From Lachnospiraceae bacterium (GTDB taxonomy: Bacteria; Bacillota_A; Clostridia; Lachnospirales; Lachnospiraceae): DNA of 12,008 bases. Within the stretch, counting starts at the first letter, position 1; each line of letters starts with the position of its first letter. The stretch is taken from contig JAFXDD010000039.1 in the NCBI GenBank assembly GCA_017516285.1, positions 1-12,008 of the forward strand, read 5' to 3'. The notes beneath the pieces are model-generated. The model saw only the letters and a list, made by a program, of their open reading frames with translations, was not told the origin of the DNA and made no database searches. Position numbers and translations under genes: made by a program. Positions 1 through 7,354 of the stretch are shown here, one piece after another.

Positions 1-1163
1 AATTAGATTTACAATTAGAGCATAGTTTAAAGAGTGGCAATATAGATGCAGCCAGATTGATTCGTGCCGAGCAGGATACACTTTCCAAAAAGTATCAGCG
101 TGCCTTAAAGCGAGTGAGCAAGGAAACGGCGGGTACCAGACTGGAAATCGGCGAAGAGGATATTGCCAGAGTGGTGTCTGTTTGGACCAAGATTCCTGTG
201 ACCAAGCTGGCAGAGAAGGAAGGTGAGCGACTGCTTAAGATGGAGCAGGTGCTGCATGAGCGTGTGATTGGGCAGGAGCAGGCTGTTACAGCCGTTGCCA
301 AGGCAATGCGCCGCGGCCGTGTAGGATTAAAGGATCCGAAAAGGCCAATTGGTTCTTTTCTTTTTCTGGGTCCTACCGGTGTGGGCAAGACGGAGCTTAG
401 TAAGGCACTGGCAGAGGCTATGTTTGGGGATGAAAATGCCCTTATTCGTGTAGATATGTCCGAGTATATGGAGGGACATTCTGTGTCCAAAATGATTGGT
501 TCTCCTCCGGGCTATGTGGGCTTTGATGATGGTGGTCAGCTTTCTGAGAGAATTCGCAAGAATCCTTATTCTGTAGTGCTTTTTGATGAAATTGAAAAGG
601 CTCATCCGGATGTATTTAATATTTTGCTGCAGGTACTGGATGATGGACATATTACGGATTCCAAGGGCCGCAAGGTCAGCTTCAAAAATACGGTTATTAT
701 TATGACCTCCAATGCAGGTGCAAACCGTATTATTGACCCGAAGAACCTGGGCTTTGCAGCCAAGTCGGATAAGGAAAAGGATTTTGAAAAGATGAAATCC
801 GGTGTTATGGAGGAGGTAAAGCGCCTGTTCAAGCCGGAGTTTATTAATCGAATTGATGAGATGATTGTGTTCCATCCTTTGACGAAGGAAGAGATGAAGG
901 AGATTGTGGGACTTCTGACAGGACAGCTCAGTCGTCGCATGGAGGAGCAGCTGGGTATGAAGTTAGAGGTTACACCGGCATTAAAGGAGCATCTGGTAGA
1001 AAAGCATTCAGATGCCAAAATGGGTGCACGTCCGTTAAAACGTGCCATTCAGACCGTTATTGAGGATGGTTTGGCAGAGGAAATTCTTACAAAAAAGCTG
1101 GGTGAGGGCAGTCATATTGTGGCTGGCTTTGCCGGTGGTAAGGTAACGTTTAAGATAAAATAG
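1..1163 (+). CDS. clpC: ClpC-type Clp ATPase, C-terminal part (5' end outside window)
   Basis: This is the C-terminal part of an HSP100 (Clp/Hsp100 AAA+) unfoldase that feeds substrates to ClpP in the cytosol. The reading frame is open from base 3 and runs off the left edge, so the TTG at 57 is not a real start. Visible parts are the end of the middle/linker region and the complete second AAA+ domain. Its Walker A is GPTGVGKT (369-392), its Walker B is VVLFDEIEKAH (about 573-605), sensor 1 is IMTSNAG, and sensor 2 is GARPLKRAIQ near the end. An LGF tripeptide at 747-755 sits where the ClpP-docking loop ([LIV]GF) is expected, so this is a protease partner rather than a ClpB-type disaggregase. 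ClpC is preferred over ClpE from the overall sequence and from radA lying directly downstream, an order known from Bacillus and many Firmicutes. radA starts 31 bases after the stop, so the two are probably co-transcribed. Confidence 0.93.
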   Translation, partial: LDLQLEHSLKSGNIDAARLIRAEQDTLSKKYQRALKRVSKETAGTRLEIGEEDIARVVSVWTKIPVTKLAEKEGERLLKMEQVLHERVIGQEQAVTAVAKAMRRGRVGLKDPKRPIGSFLFLGPTGVGKTELSKALAEAMFGDENALIRVDMSEYMEGHSVSKMIGSPPGYVGFDDGGQLSERIRKNPYSVVLFDEIEKAHPDVFNILLQVLDDGHITDSKGRKVSFKNTVIIMTSNAGANRIIDPKNLGFAAKSDKEKDFEKMKSGVMEEVKRLFKPEFINRIDEMIVFHPLTKEEMKEIVGLLTGQLSRRMEEQLGMKLEVTPALKEHLVEKHSDAKMGARPLKRAIQTVIEDGLAEEILTKKLGEGSHIVAGFAGGKVTFKIK

Positions 1164-1194
1164 CCCTGTTATCCGGACAGTCTGGAGGGCTGAA

Positions 1195-2568
1195 ATGAGG
1201 TATTTCATGGCAAATAAGAAAACAGTATTCTTTTGTCAGGAATGTGGCTACGAAGCCGGCAAGTGGCTGGGACAATGTCCCGGCTGCCGTGCATGGAATT
1301 CCTTTGTGGAGGAGCCGGTTAAGGTTACTGCGAAAGGGAAACGGGTGACCATGGGCTTAAAGGAGGATAGTAAGCCACTTCCTATATCTGGTATTGATTT
1401 AAAAGAAGAGGTAAGGCTGACCACGGATATTGCAGAGCTTGACCGTGTGCTTGGAGGTGGTATCGTAGCAGGTAGCCTGACATTAGTAGGCGGTGATCCC
1501 GGTATCGGCAAGTCTACCTTGCTATTGCAGGTATGTCAGAAGCTGGCTGCCAAGCAGGTGGATGTGCTTTATATTTCCGGTGAAGAGTCTCTGCGCCAGA
1601 TTAAGCTTCGTGCAGAGCGTATCGGCAGGTTTGATGACCATTTAAGGCTTTTATGCGAGACGGACCTGGATGCCATTGATGCGCTGGTACGCAGTGAAAA
1701 GCCCGAGGTAGTGGTGATTGACTCTATTCAGACTATGTTTCGTCAGGATATATCTGCGGCACCGGGCAGTGTGTCTCAGGTCAGAGAGAGCACAGCCGTG
1801 CTCATGCAGTTAGCCAAGGTGCAGGGTGTCAGTATCTTTATTGTAGGTCATGTGACCAAGGAAGGTACTGTGGCGGGCCCGAGAGTGTTAGAGCATATGG
1901 TGGATACCGTGCTTTATTTTGAAGGCGACAGGCATGCTTCTTATCGTATTTTGCGTGGGGTAAAGAACCGTTTTGGCGCTACCAATGAAATCGGTGTTTT
2001 TGAAATGCGGGAGGCCGGTTTGGCAGAGGTGGTCAATCCTTCCGAATATATGTTGAACGGCAGACCGGAGGATGCCAGTGGCAGCGTGGTGGTCTGTTCT
2101 ATGGAGGGTACCAGACCGATTTTAATAGAGATTCAGGCACTGGTCTGTAGCACCAATTTCGGTATTCCCCGCAGACAGGCTACGGGTACGGACTTTAATC
2201 GTATGAACCTGCTGATGGCAGTGCTGGAGAAGCGTCTGGGTATGCAGCTGGCGGGCTGCGATGCCTATGTAAATATTGCGGGCGGCATGAGGATTATGGA
2301 ACCTGCCATTGATTTGGGGATAGTGCTTGCCATTATTTCCAGTCATCGGAATTTGCCTTTGGACCCCAAGATGCTGTGTTTTGGTGAAATTGGATTGAGC
2401 GGTGAGGTGCGTGCAGTCAGTATGGCCAAGCAACGTGTTATGGAGGCCGGAAAGTTGGGCTTCACCACCTGCATTTTACCGGAGGTATGTTTAAAGGATG
2501 TGGGACGTGTGGAAGGCATGCGTCTGATAGGTGTCAGCAGTGTGGCGGATGCACTGCAATGTATCTAG
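1195..2568 (+). CDS. radA: DNA repair protein RadA (Sms)
   Basis: RadA is a RecA-like ATPase that promotes branch migration and processing of recombination intermediates. All three family parts are present in 457 residues, the usual length. There is an N-terminal C4 zinc finger (C14, C17, C28, C31), a RecA-like core with Walker A GGDPGIGKST (residues 99-108) and Walker B VVVIDS, and the RadA-specific KNRFG motif (257-261). A C-terminal Lon-protease-like domain follows from about residue 275. The ATG at 1195 has GGAGGG (1184-1189) five bases upstream. The in-frame ATG at 1207 (MANKKT) is the alternative and would match the usual RadA N-terminus slightly better, but it is farther from that Shine-Dalgarno. 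The gene follows clpC closely without a visible terminator. The disA gene that often comes next in Bacillus is not here. Confidence 0.96.
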   Translation: MRYFMANKKTVFFCQECGYEAGKWLGQCPGCRAWNSFVEEPVKVTAKGKRVTMGLKEDSKPLPISGIDLKEEVRLTTDIAELDRVLGGGIVAGSLTLVGGDPGIGKSTLLLQVCQKLAAKQVDVLYISGEESLRQIKLRAERIGRFDDHLRLLCETDLDAIDALVRSEKPEVVVIDSIQTMFRQDISAAPGSVSQVRESTAVLMQLAKVQGVSIFIVGHVTKEGTVAGPRVLEHMVDTVLYFEGDRHASYRILRGVKNRFGATNEIGVFEMREAGLAEVVNPSEYMLNGRPEDASGSVVVCSMEGTRPILIEIQALVCSTNFGIPRRQATGTDFNRMNLLMAVLEKRLGMQLAGCDAYVNIAGGMRIMEPAIDLGIVLAIISSHRNLPLDPKMLCFGEIGLSGEVRAVSMAKQRVMEAGKLGFTTCILPEVCLKDVGRVEGMRLIGVSSVADALQCI

Positions 2569-2622
2569 GGTTGTCCGAGATTGTATACAGGTATTAATGT
2601 ATAAAATATTAGTCTGTAAGTA

Positions 2623-2651
2623 TTGACAAATTATACCTGAAAGTTTAAAAT
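2623..2651 (+). promoter_or_regulatory. SigA-type promoter of gdhA
   Basis: A perfect -35 box TTGACA (2623-2628) is separated by 17 bases from TAAAAT (2646-2651). Transcription would start near 2658, about 48 bases before the gdhA ATG. This fits a strongly expressed single gene. No clear terminator for radA is visible between 2569 and 2622, so some read-through from radA is possible. Confidence 0.8.
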
Positions 2652-2657
2652 TACTTT

Positions 2658-2673
2658 AGTGATTTAAATCACT
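2658..2673. promoter_or_regulatory. Perfect 16-bp palindrome at the gdhA transcription start
   Basis: AGTGATTTAAATCACT reads the same on both strands and begins at the predicted +1 of gdhA. Its core is GTGA-N6-TCAC, the geometry of CRP/FNR-superfamily sites. A second pair, TTAC (2651-2654) and GTAA (2674-2677), flanks it. Its position downstream of the -10 box would suit a repressor, not an activator. The alternative is a 5' stem-loop in the mRNA. Confidence 0.5.
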
Positions 2674-2705
2674 GTAATATGTATTTGCTTTAGGAGGAGG
2701 CACAT

Positions 2706-4055
2706 ATGTTAAATAATGAGTATTTGAAAAAAGTTTATGCTGACGTTGAGAAGCGTAACGCAGGTGAGCCTGAGTTTCTTCAGGCAGTTGCAGAGGTTTT
2801 GGAATCCTTAGAGCCTGTGGTAGAGCAGAATCAGAAGTTAGTGGAAAGTGGCGTTATCGAGCGCATGGTGGAGCCGGAAAGAATGATTACCTTCCGTGTT
2901 CCTTGGGTTGATGATAACGGCAAGCCGCAGGTAAACCGTGGATTCCGCGTGCAGTTTAATTCTGCAATCGGTCCTTACAAGGGCGGTCTTCGTTTCCATC
3001 CATCTGTAAATGCTTCTATTATGAAGTTCTTAGGTTTTGAGCAGACCTTTAAGAACAGCCTTACAAGCCTTCCTATGGGTGGCGGCAAGGGTGGTTCCGA
3101 CTTTGACCCTAGAGGGAAGTCTGACGCAGAAGTTATGCGTTTCTGCCAGAGCTTTATGACAGAGCTGGCTAAGCACATTGGTGCTGACACGGACGTTCCT
3201 GCCGGTGATATCGGTGTAGGCGCTCGTGAAATCGGTTATTTATTTGGCCAGTACAAGAGACTTCGCAATGAATTTACAGGTGTTTTGACAGGTAAGGGTA
3301 TTCCTTACGGCGGTTCTTTAATCCGTCCGGAGGCTACAGGTTTTGGTGCCGTTTACTACACCGTTGAAATGTTAAAGTCCTTTGGTGAGGATATCAAGGG
3401 CAAGACCTTCGCAGTTTCCGGTTTCGGTAACGTTGCATGGGGTACTGTAAAGAAAATTAACGAGTTAGGCGGTAAGGTTGTTACTATTTCCGGTCCTGAC
3501 GGTTACATATATGATGAAGATGGTGTATCTACTGATGAGAAGGTTAACTTCATGCTTGAAATGCGTGCTTCCGGCCGTGATAAGGTTCAGGATTACGCAG
3601 ATAAGTTTGGTGTTCCTTTCTATGCAGGACAGCGTCCATGGGCTACTAAGGTTGACGTAGTAATGCCTTGTGCTACACAGAATGAGGTTGGTATCGAAGA
3701 TGCAAAGAACATCGTTGCTAATGGCGTGAAGTATTACGTAGAAGTTGCCAACATGCCTACTACAGCAGAAGCAGTAGAGTACTTTAAGGCAAACGGCGTA
3801 GTAATCGCTCCATCCAAGGCTGTAAATGCAGGTGGTGTATCTGTATCCGGTCTGGAAATGAGCCAGAACTCTATGCGTTATTCATGGACTGCAGAGGAAG
3901 TTGATGCAAAGCTTCAGCAGATTATGAAGAACATCTTCGAAGCAAGCTCCCAAGCTGCAAAGAAGTACGGTATGGAAGGCGACCTGGTTGCAGGTGCAAA
4001 CATTGCCGGCTTTGAAAAGGTTGCAGAGGCTATGATGGCTCAGGGTGTGGTGTAA
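2706..4055 (+). CDS. gdhA: Glutamate dehydrogenase, hexameric clostridial type
   Basis: The enzyme interconverts glutamate with 2-oxoglutarate plus ammonium in the cytosol. Its 449 residues match the 450-residue family of hexameric bacterial GDHs. Visible active-site elements are K92 (GPYKGGLRF), K116, K128 (PMGGGKGGSDFDP) and the catalytic D168 (PAGDIGVG). The dinucleotide-binding motif GFGNVA covers 239-244. Residues F240, P264 and D265 correspond to F238, P262 and D263 of the NAD-dependent Clostridium symbiosum enzyme, so NAD preference is inferred although such genes are often labelled NADP-specific. AGGAGGAGG (2692-2700) lies five bases before the ATG. Codon use is strongly biased to GGT, CGT, GTT and TTC, unlike the neighbouring clpC and radA, which suggests high expression. 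It is monocistronic, with its own promoter and a downstream hairpin. Confidence 0.97.
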   Translation: MLNNEYLKKVYADVEKRNAGEPEFLQAVAEVLESLEPVVEQNQKLVESGVIERMVEPERMITFRVPWVDDNGKPQVNRGFRVQFNSAIGPYKGGLRFHPSVNASIMKFLGFEQTFKNSLTSLPMGGGKGGSDFDPRGKSDAEVMRFCQSFMTELAKHIGADTDVPAGDIGVGAREIGYLFGQYKRLRNEFTGVLTGKGIPYGGSLIRPEATGFGAVYYTVEMLKSFGEDIKGKTFAVSGFGNVAWGTVKKINELGGKVVTISGPDGYIYDEDGVSTDEKVNFMLEMRASGRDKVQDYADKFGVPFYAGQRPWATKVDVVMPCATQNEVGIEDAKNIVANGVKYYVEVANMPTTAEAVEYFKANGVVIAPSKAVNAGGVSVSGLEMSQNSMRYSWTAEEVDAKLQQIMKNIFEASSQAAKKYGMEGDLVAGANIAGFEKVAEAMMAQGVV

Positions 4056-4085
4056 TTAATAGTTAATAAAAACAGTAAATTAAAA

Positions 4086-4113
4086 GGGCTTGGAGTGTGT
4101 GTGCTCCAAGCCC
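4086..4113. terminator. Hairpin terminator between convergent genes
   Basis: GGGCTTGGAG (4086-4095) pairs perfectly with CTCCAAGCCC (4104-4113) around an 8-base loop of alternating TG. On the minus strand the hairpin is followed by TTTTAATTT, a good U-tract, so it terminates the CBM9-like gene best. On the plus strand it is followed only by a broken T-run (GACTTTGCTTT), but it sits 30 bases after the gdhA stop and probably serves both directions. Confidence 0.8.
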
Positions 4114-4139
4114 GACTTTGCTTTATCGGAAATTAATTT

Positions 4140-4739
4140 TTATTCAAACTCCAGCATTCCGAAATCACAGGTGCGGTGGAAGCTCATTTCATCACCGACA
4201 ATCGGATTCCATGCAAAGTAGTGCTCTTTTACGGTCAGGTCGCCGCATTTATAGAAGTTGGCGCGCATGGTCTTGCCGGATTCTGCCTTGAATTCAGGGA
4301 AGAATCTACGGATAAAGTAGTATGGTACACGGTATGTAATGTACCAGCCGTCATCAGTGCGGACTGCTTTAGGCAGAAGGATGTCTGTTTCTTCCGGGAT
4401 GAATCGGATTAAGTCTCTTACGCTGGTGCCAAATCCTAAGTACATGCAGCAGTTCGGATTAAATTCGATATTAAAGTAGCGATTGTCTTCTTCGCATGGG
4501 CAGAAGAAAAATTCCAGACAGCTGTCCTCACAAGGAGCGTCCAAAGGCCCTGTGCCTTCTGCACGGATATCTGCCTCTTTGGCAGAAAGGCGCAGATAAA
4601 GAGCCTCGTCATCATAGCAAATCTGGGCTTTGGCAGTAATATCTACCGGCGGTGTCCAGAGCTGATGGTCAATGTCTACAGATGGAATCTGTGTCCAGTC
4701 CAGGTTTTCAGGTTTTTTTGAAATAATGTGTTTTCTCAT
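4140..4739 (-). CDS. CBM9-like carbohydrate-binding domain protein
   Basis: The 199-residue product resembles the stand-alone carbohydrate-binding family 9-like proteins of Firmicutes. This is recognised from its overall beta-rich pattern, including YDDEALYLRLSAKEAD, SCLEFFFCP and YFNIEFNPN. It has no signal peptide or membrane segment, so it should be cytosolic, unusual for a domain otherwise found on secreted glycanases. It is cysteine-rich in the middle (CEDSC, CPC, NCC). The start at 4739 is preferred over the ATG at 4754 because GGAG lies nine bases before it, whereas the upstream ATG has no ribosome binding site and overlaps the end of the preceding gene. It begins five bases after the ROK regulator stop, so the two form an operon. 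Its biochemical role is unknown; a sugar-binding or enzyme-accessory role in the divergent amino-sugar pathway is only inferred. Confidence 0.72.
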   Translation of the reverse strand: MRKHIISKKPENLDWTQIPSVDIDHQLWTPPVDITAKAQICYDDEALYLRLSAKEADIRAEGTGPLDAPCEDSCLEFFFCPCEEDNRYFNIEFNPNCCMYLGFGTSVRDLIRFIPEETDILLPKAVRTDDGWYITYRVPYYFIRRFFPEFKAESGKTMRANFYKCGDLTVKEHYFAWNPIVGDEMSFHRTCDFGMLEFE

Positions 4740-4744
4740 AATAT

Positions 4745-5983
4745 TTATCTCCATTCGTTATGTAATTGATATACCCATTTAAAATCGTCGCTGTGTAAGT
4801 AAGAGTTGCAGATTTCCGCCACGGCACCTAATGGGAGAATAGCGTCCATGGAATCTGAAATACGGATTTCAAAATCCTCATATACAGATACAATGTTTTC
4901 ACGGATGGCAATTTCTAAATGCTTAAGGAAATAGTCTCCCAGCTGAAGCATAAAGCCGTAGAGCACAATAAGCTCCGGATTTAACGTGTTTACTGCATTA
5001 GCAATAACCAAGCCTATACGGGTGGCAATGTCCTTCACATAATGCATGCACATACGATCGTTTTCATCCAGTGCCTTGCGGATAGCCTGCACGGTAATTC
5101 GATTCTCTTTTAGATGCATACTTAAGGCAGAAAATACACCGCGCTTTAACTCGGCCGCCAGTTTGCTTACAAGGGCAGGATAGGAGGCGCTGCTTTCTAC
5201 ACACCCCGGTTTGCCGCAGTAGCAAAGCTTTTGGTCCGGAGCACCATAATCAATCATGGTATGGCCCAGCTCGCCTGCCATACCGGAAGCACCTGCTACA
5301 GCCATGCCGTTACAGCAGAGGGAGGCTCCGATACCATTGGAAAGCTCAATGCAGATAAAATTCTGCGCACCCTTGGCAACACCAAAGCGTTGCTCGGCCA
5401 TGGCCGGCAGAATAACAGCACTGTAGGTTTCTACAGGCAATTGAAATAAAGCTTCCAGACGAGGTTTTAAGCCCAGATGCACCCAGTCGTTAAAATGCGC
5501 ATAGTTGCTATGTAAGGAAGCTTCGCTGCGATAGCTGGCCGGGTCATGAGCCGGATCGCTGATGCCGATACCTAACATTTGCTTATCCTGAAATTCGTTT
5601 AAAAGAGAAGCAACATGGCTTACAATCTGTTCAATCAGCACTTCCTTGTGGGTCTCTAAATCAAAATCTAAAGTATCCTGCTTTAAAATAGTTCCGTCAA
5701 ATTGCGAAACAATCATAATAACAGAATTGGAAGAAAAGGACATGCCTATAGCGCACAACTGCGTCTTATTTATTTCTAGCAGCGTCCGCTTGCGTCCATG
5801 ACCGGCAGAATAATTACCGGTCTCAATAATCAACTGCTCATCCAACAACTCCTTAATAATATCCGTAACAGTAGCAGGACGATAATCAGTCAGATTAATC
5901 AGCTCTGTACGGCTGATAGGGCCTAAGTGATTAATAATATTTAAAATCAAATGCCGTCTGTGAAAGTGACTGTTGTGTGGCAT
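4745..5983 (-). CDS. ROK family transcriptional regulator (NagC/XylR-like)
   Basis: This 412-residue protein has the ROK repressor architecture. An N-terminal winged helix-turn-helix covers about residues 8-70 (ISRTELINLTDYRPATVTDI, then GHGRKRTLLEIN), followed by a ROK sugar-sensing domain. The structural zinc site is intact: H241 in GELGHT, and C254, C256 and C261 in CYCGKPGC. Kinase features are lost. The DxGGT ATP-binding stretch is replaced by GMSFSSNSV, and the catalytic Asp of the usual ENDA motif is a Tyr (VETYSA, 184-189). It should therefore sense a sugar or sugar phosphate without phosphorylating it. GGAGGA (5996-5991) is seven bases from the ATG. It is divergent from the nagA-like operon and co-directional with the CBM9-like gene, the normal layout for a local regulator. 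Confidence 0.88.
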   Translation of the reverse strand: MPHNSHFHRRHLILNIINHLGPISRTELINLTDYRPATVTDIIKELLDEQLIIETGNYSAGHGRKRTLLEINKTQLCAIGMSFSSNSVIMIVSQFDGTILKQDTLDFDLETHKEVLIEQIVSHVASLLNEFQDKQMLGIGISDPAHDPASYRSEASLHSNYAHFNDWVHLGLKPRLEALFQLPVETYSAVILPAMAEQRFGVAKGAQNFICIELSNGIGASLCCNGMAVAGASGMAGELGHTMIDYGAPDQKLCYCGKPGCVESSASYPALVSKLAAELKRGVFSALSMHLKENRITVQAIRKALDENDRMCMHYVKDIATRIGLVIANAVNTLNPELIVLYGFMLQLGDYFLKHLEIAIRENIVSVYEDFEIRISDSMDAILPLGAVAEICNSYLHSDDFKWVYQLHNEWR

Positions 5984-6015
5984 GAAAAGTTCCTCCGGGG
6001 CTCATGTATAAGGCT

Positions 6016-6044
6016 AGTGTAACACTTTTTTTGCCAGTGTGCAA
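6016..6044 (-). promoter_or_regulatory. Predicted promoter of the ROK-CBM9-like operon
   Basis: On the minus strand TTGCAC (6044-6039) and TACACT (6021-6016) are 17 bases apart, giving a start near 6009 and a leader of about 25 bases. The -10 lies inside an 11-bp palindrome, AGTGT-A-ACACT (6016-6026), a possible autoregulatory site. The boxes are less close to consensus than those of the divergent promoter. Confidence 0.5.
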
Positions 6045-6069
6045 TGGTTAAATGCTTTTCTCATCCCCC

Positions 6070-6098
6070 TTGACATTGCTACCTTTCTATGATAATAT
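6070..6098 (+). promoter_or_regulatory. SigA-type promoter of the nagA-like operon
   Basis: TTGACA (6070-6075), a 17-base spacer and TAATAT (6093-6098) form a near-consensus promoter. Transcription would start near 6105, leaving a 5' leader of about 110 bases that carries the repeated motif described next. A strong core promoter in front of a catabolic operon implies control by repression. Confidence 0.8.
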
Positions 6099-6105
6099 CC
6101 AATTA

Positions 6106-6173
6106 TAACAAATACGTTAATAAGTAGTGTGTAAAATCAAGAGTAACAAACGAATATAGTTACAAATACGTTA
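6106..6173 (+). repeat. Repeated TAAC-N6-GTTA motif in the nagA-like leader (probable operators)
   Basis: ACAAATACGTTA occurs twice, at 6108-6119 and 6162-6173, exactly 54 bases apart. Each copy forms a short inverted repeat: TAAC-AAATAC-GTTA at 6106-6119, and TTAC-AAATAC-GTTA at 6160-6173 with one mismatch. A shorter relative, TAACAAACG, lies between them at 6144-6152. The first copy covers the predicted +1. These are candidate binding sites for the divergent ROK regulator; the spacing of about five helical turns would allow looping. Confidence 0.55.
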
Positions 6174-6214
6174 TTAATATATTAGCTGCTAAAGAGCGAA
6201 AAGGAGGTAACACT

Positions 6215-7354
6215 ATGATTGCAATTAAAAATGCAGAACTGGTTATGAGAGATCATCTCATTCCCAATGCGGTTTTACTCATAGAAGATGGCATCATCAA
6301 GGCTTTCGGAGAAGCACGTAAGCTTGCTATTCCGGAAGGTTGCGAGGTGATTGATGCAGAAGGCGCCTATGTAGGTCCGGGCTTTGTAGATATACATACC
6401 CATTCTGACGGCAGGGTGTTTTTTCAGGAAGACCCGGTGACTGCTTCGCAGCATCATTTAAAGCATGGAACTACCACCCTTTTACCGGCATTGTATTTCA
6501 GCATGGATACTGCAGGATATGTAGAGGCTATCGAATTATTGCGTGAAGCCATGAAGAAAGAGGAGTGTGCTAATATCGGCGGTCTTTATATGGAAGGACC
6601 GTATTTAAATCCGAAGTTTGGCTGTGACAAGGAGTCCAATCCTTGGCAGGGACCGGTAGATAAGGACAAATATGGTCCGGTTATTGAAGCGGCAGGTGAT
6701 TTAGTAAAAGTATGGGCATTAGCACCGGAAAGAGAGAATATTCTGGAGTTTGTTCTGGATGCAAAGGCAAAGAACCCAACCGTAGCTTTTTCTGTGGCTC
6801 ATAGTGAGGCTTCCCCACAGCAGATTGAGGCACTGATGCCTTATGGACTGAAAATCGGTACCCATCATACTAATGCTACCGGTGATCGTCCGATGTATCC
6901 GGAGTGCCGCGGTGTCTGTGTTGATGAAGCTGTTAATTACAATAGAGAAATTTATGCAGAGCTGATTTGTGACAGCAGGGGTATTCATGTAGACCCTTAC
7001 ATGCTGCGTCTGGTTCGTAAGATTAAGGGCGATGACAGAATTATATTGATTTCTGATGCTTATGCCTGTGACGGACCAATACCACCGGGATATGATGATG
7101 TATTTGACATTAATTTTGACCATACCGGTGAAATAGCAGGCTCCAAGATGACCTTGGATATTGCTTGTGCCAATATGATGAAGCATACAGGTGCTTCCAT
7201 CGTAAATGTTTTCCAATTTGCATCTTATAATCCAGCCAGAGCAGTAGGCTTTTATGACCGTGGCGAAATTGCCGTAGGAAAAAGAGCCGACCTGGTAATG
7301 GTTGACTATAAAATGAATATACAAAAAGTTATTTTGAAAGGAGAATTACAATGA
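6215..7354 (+). CDS. NagA-like amidohydrolase (N-acetylglucosamine-6-phosphate deacetylase family)
   Basis: This 379-residue protein has the full-length NagA fold: a small beta domain at both ends and a metal-dependent TIM barrel. Metal and catalytic residues are all present: H61 and H63 (DIHTH), E127 (MEGPYLN), H196 (VAHSE), H217 (GTHHTNA) and the catalytic D281 (ISDA). H258 matches the substrate-binding His of E. coli NagA. The loop after H217 is shorter than in E. coli (HTNATGDRP against HLYNAMPYITGREP), which moves the phosphate-contacting Arg. Removal of an N-acetyl group from an amino sugar derivative is likely; N-acetylglucosamine 6-phosphate as the exact substrate is uncertain. AGGAGGTAA (6202-6210) gives a strong start. 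The stop overlaps the next ATG (ATGA), so it is translationally coupled to the NagB-like gene. Confidence 0.82.
   Translation: MIAIKNAELVMRDHLIPNAVLLIEDGIIKAFGEARKLAIPEGCEVIDAEGAYVGPGFVDIHTHSDGRVFFQEDPVTASQHHLKHGTTTLLPALYFSMDTAGYVEAIELLREAMKKEECANIGGLYMEGPYLNPKFGCDKESNPWQGPVDKDKYGPVIEAAGDLVKVWALAPERENILEFVLDAKAKNPTVAFSVAHSEASPQQIEALMPYGLKIGTHHTNATGDRPMYPECRGVCVDEAVNYNREIYAELICDSRGIHVDPYMLRLVRKIKGDDRIILISDAYACDGPIPPGYDDVFDINFDHTGEIAGSKMTLDIACANMMKHTGASIVNVFQFASYNPARAVGFYDRGEIAVGKRADLVMVDYKMNIQKVILKGELQ

Noticed and set aside
327..875. Long open frame on the minus strand inside clpC
   Set aside because: It is antisense to conserved AAA+ motifs, has no ribosome binding site evidence and translates into a low-complexity, unrecognisable product.
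2574..2609. Second promoter or terminator after radA, including TGTATACA at 2582-2589
   Set aside because: The possible -35/-10 spacing is only 15 bases and no hairpin with a T-run is formed; the palindrome is short and could be chance.
4740..4754. Upstream ATG for the CBM9-like gene
   Set aside because: It lacks a ribosome binding site; the GGAG formed by its own ATGGAG codons is correctly placed for the ATG at 4739.
6099..6214. Riboswitch or glmS-type ribozyme in the 110-base nagA-like leader
   Set aside because: The leader is AT-rich and shows short operator-like repeats, not a stable fold or terminator/antiterminator pair.
6719..7324. 201-codon open frame on the minus strand inside the nagA-like gene
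   Set aside because: The sense strand encodes conserved metal-binding motifs in this stretch; the antisense product resembles no family and has no promoter or start signal that I can see.
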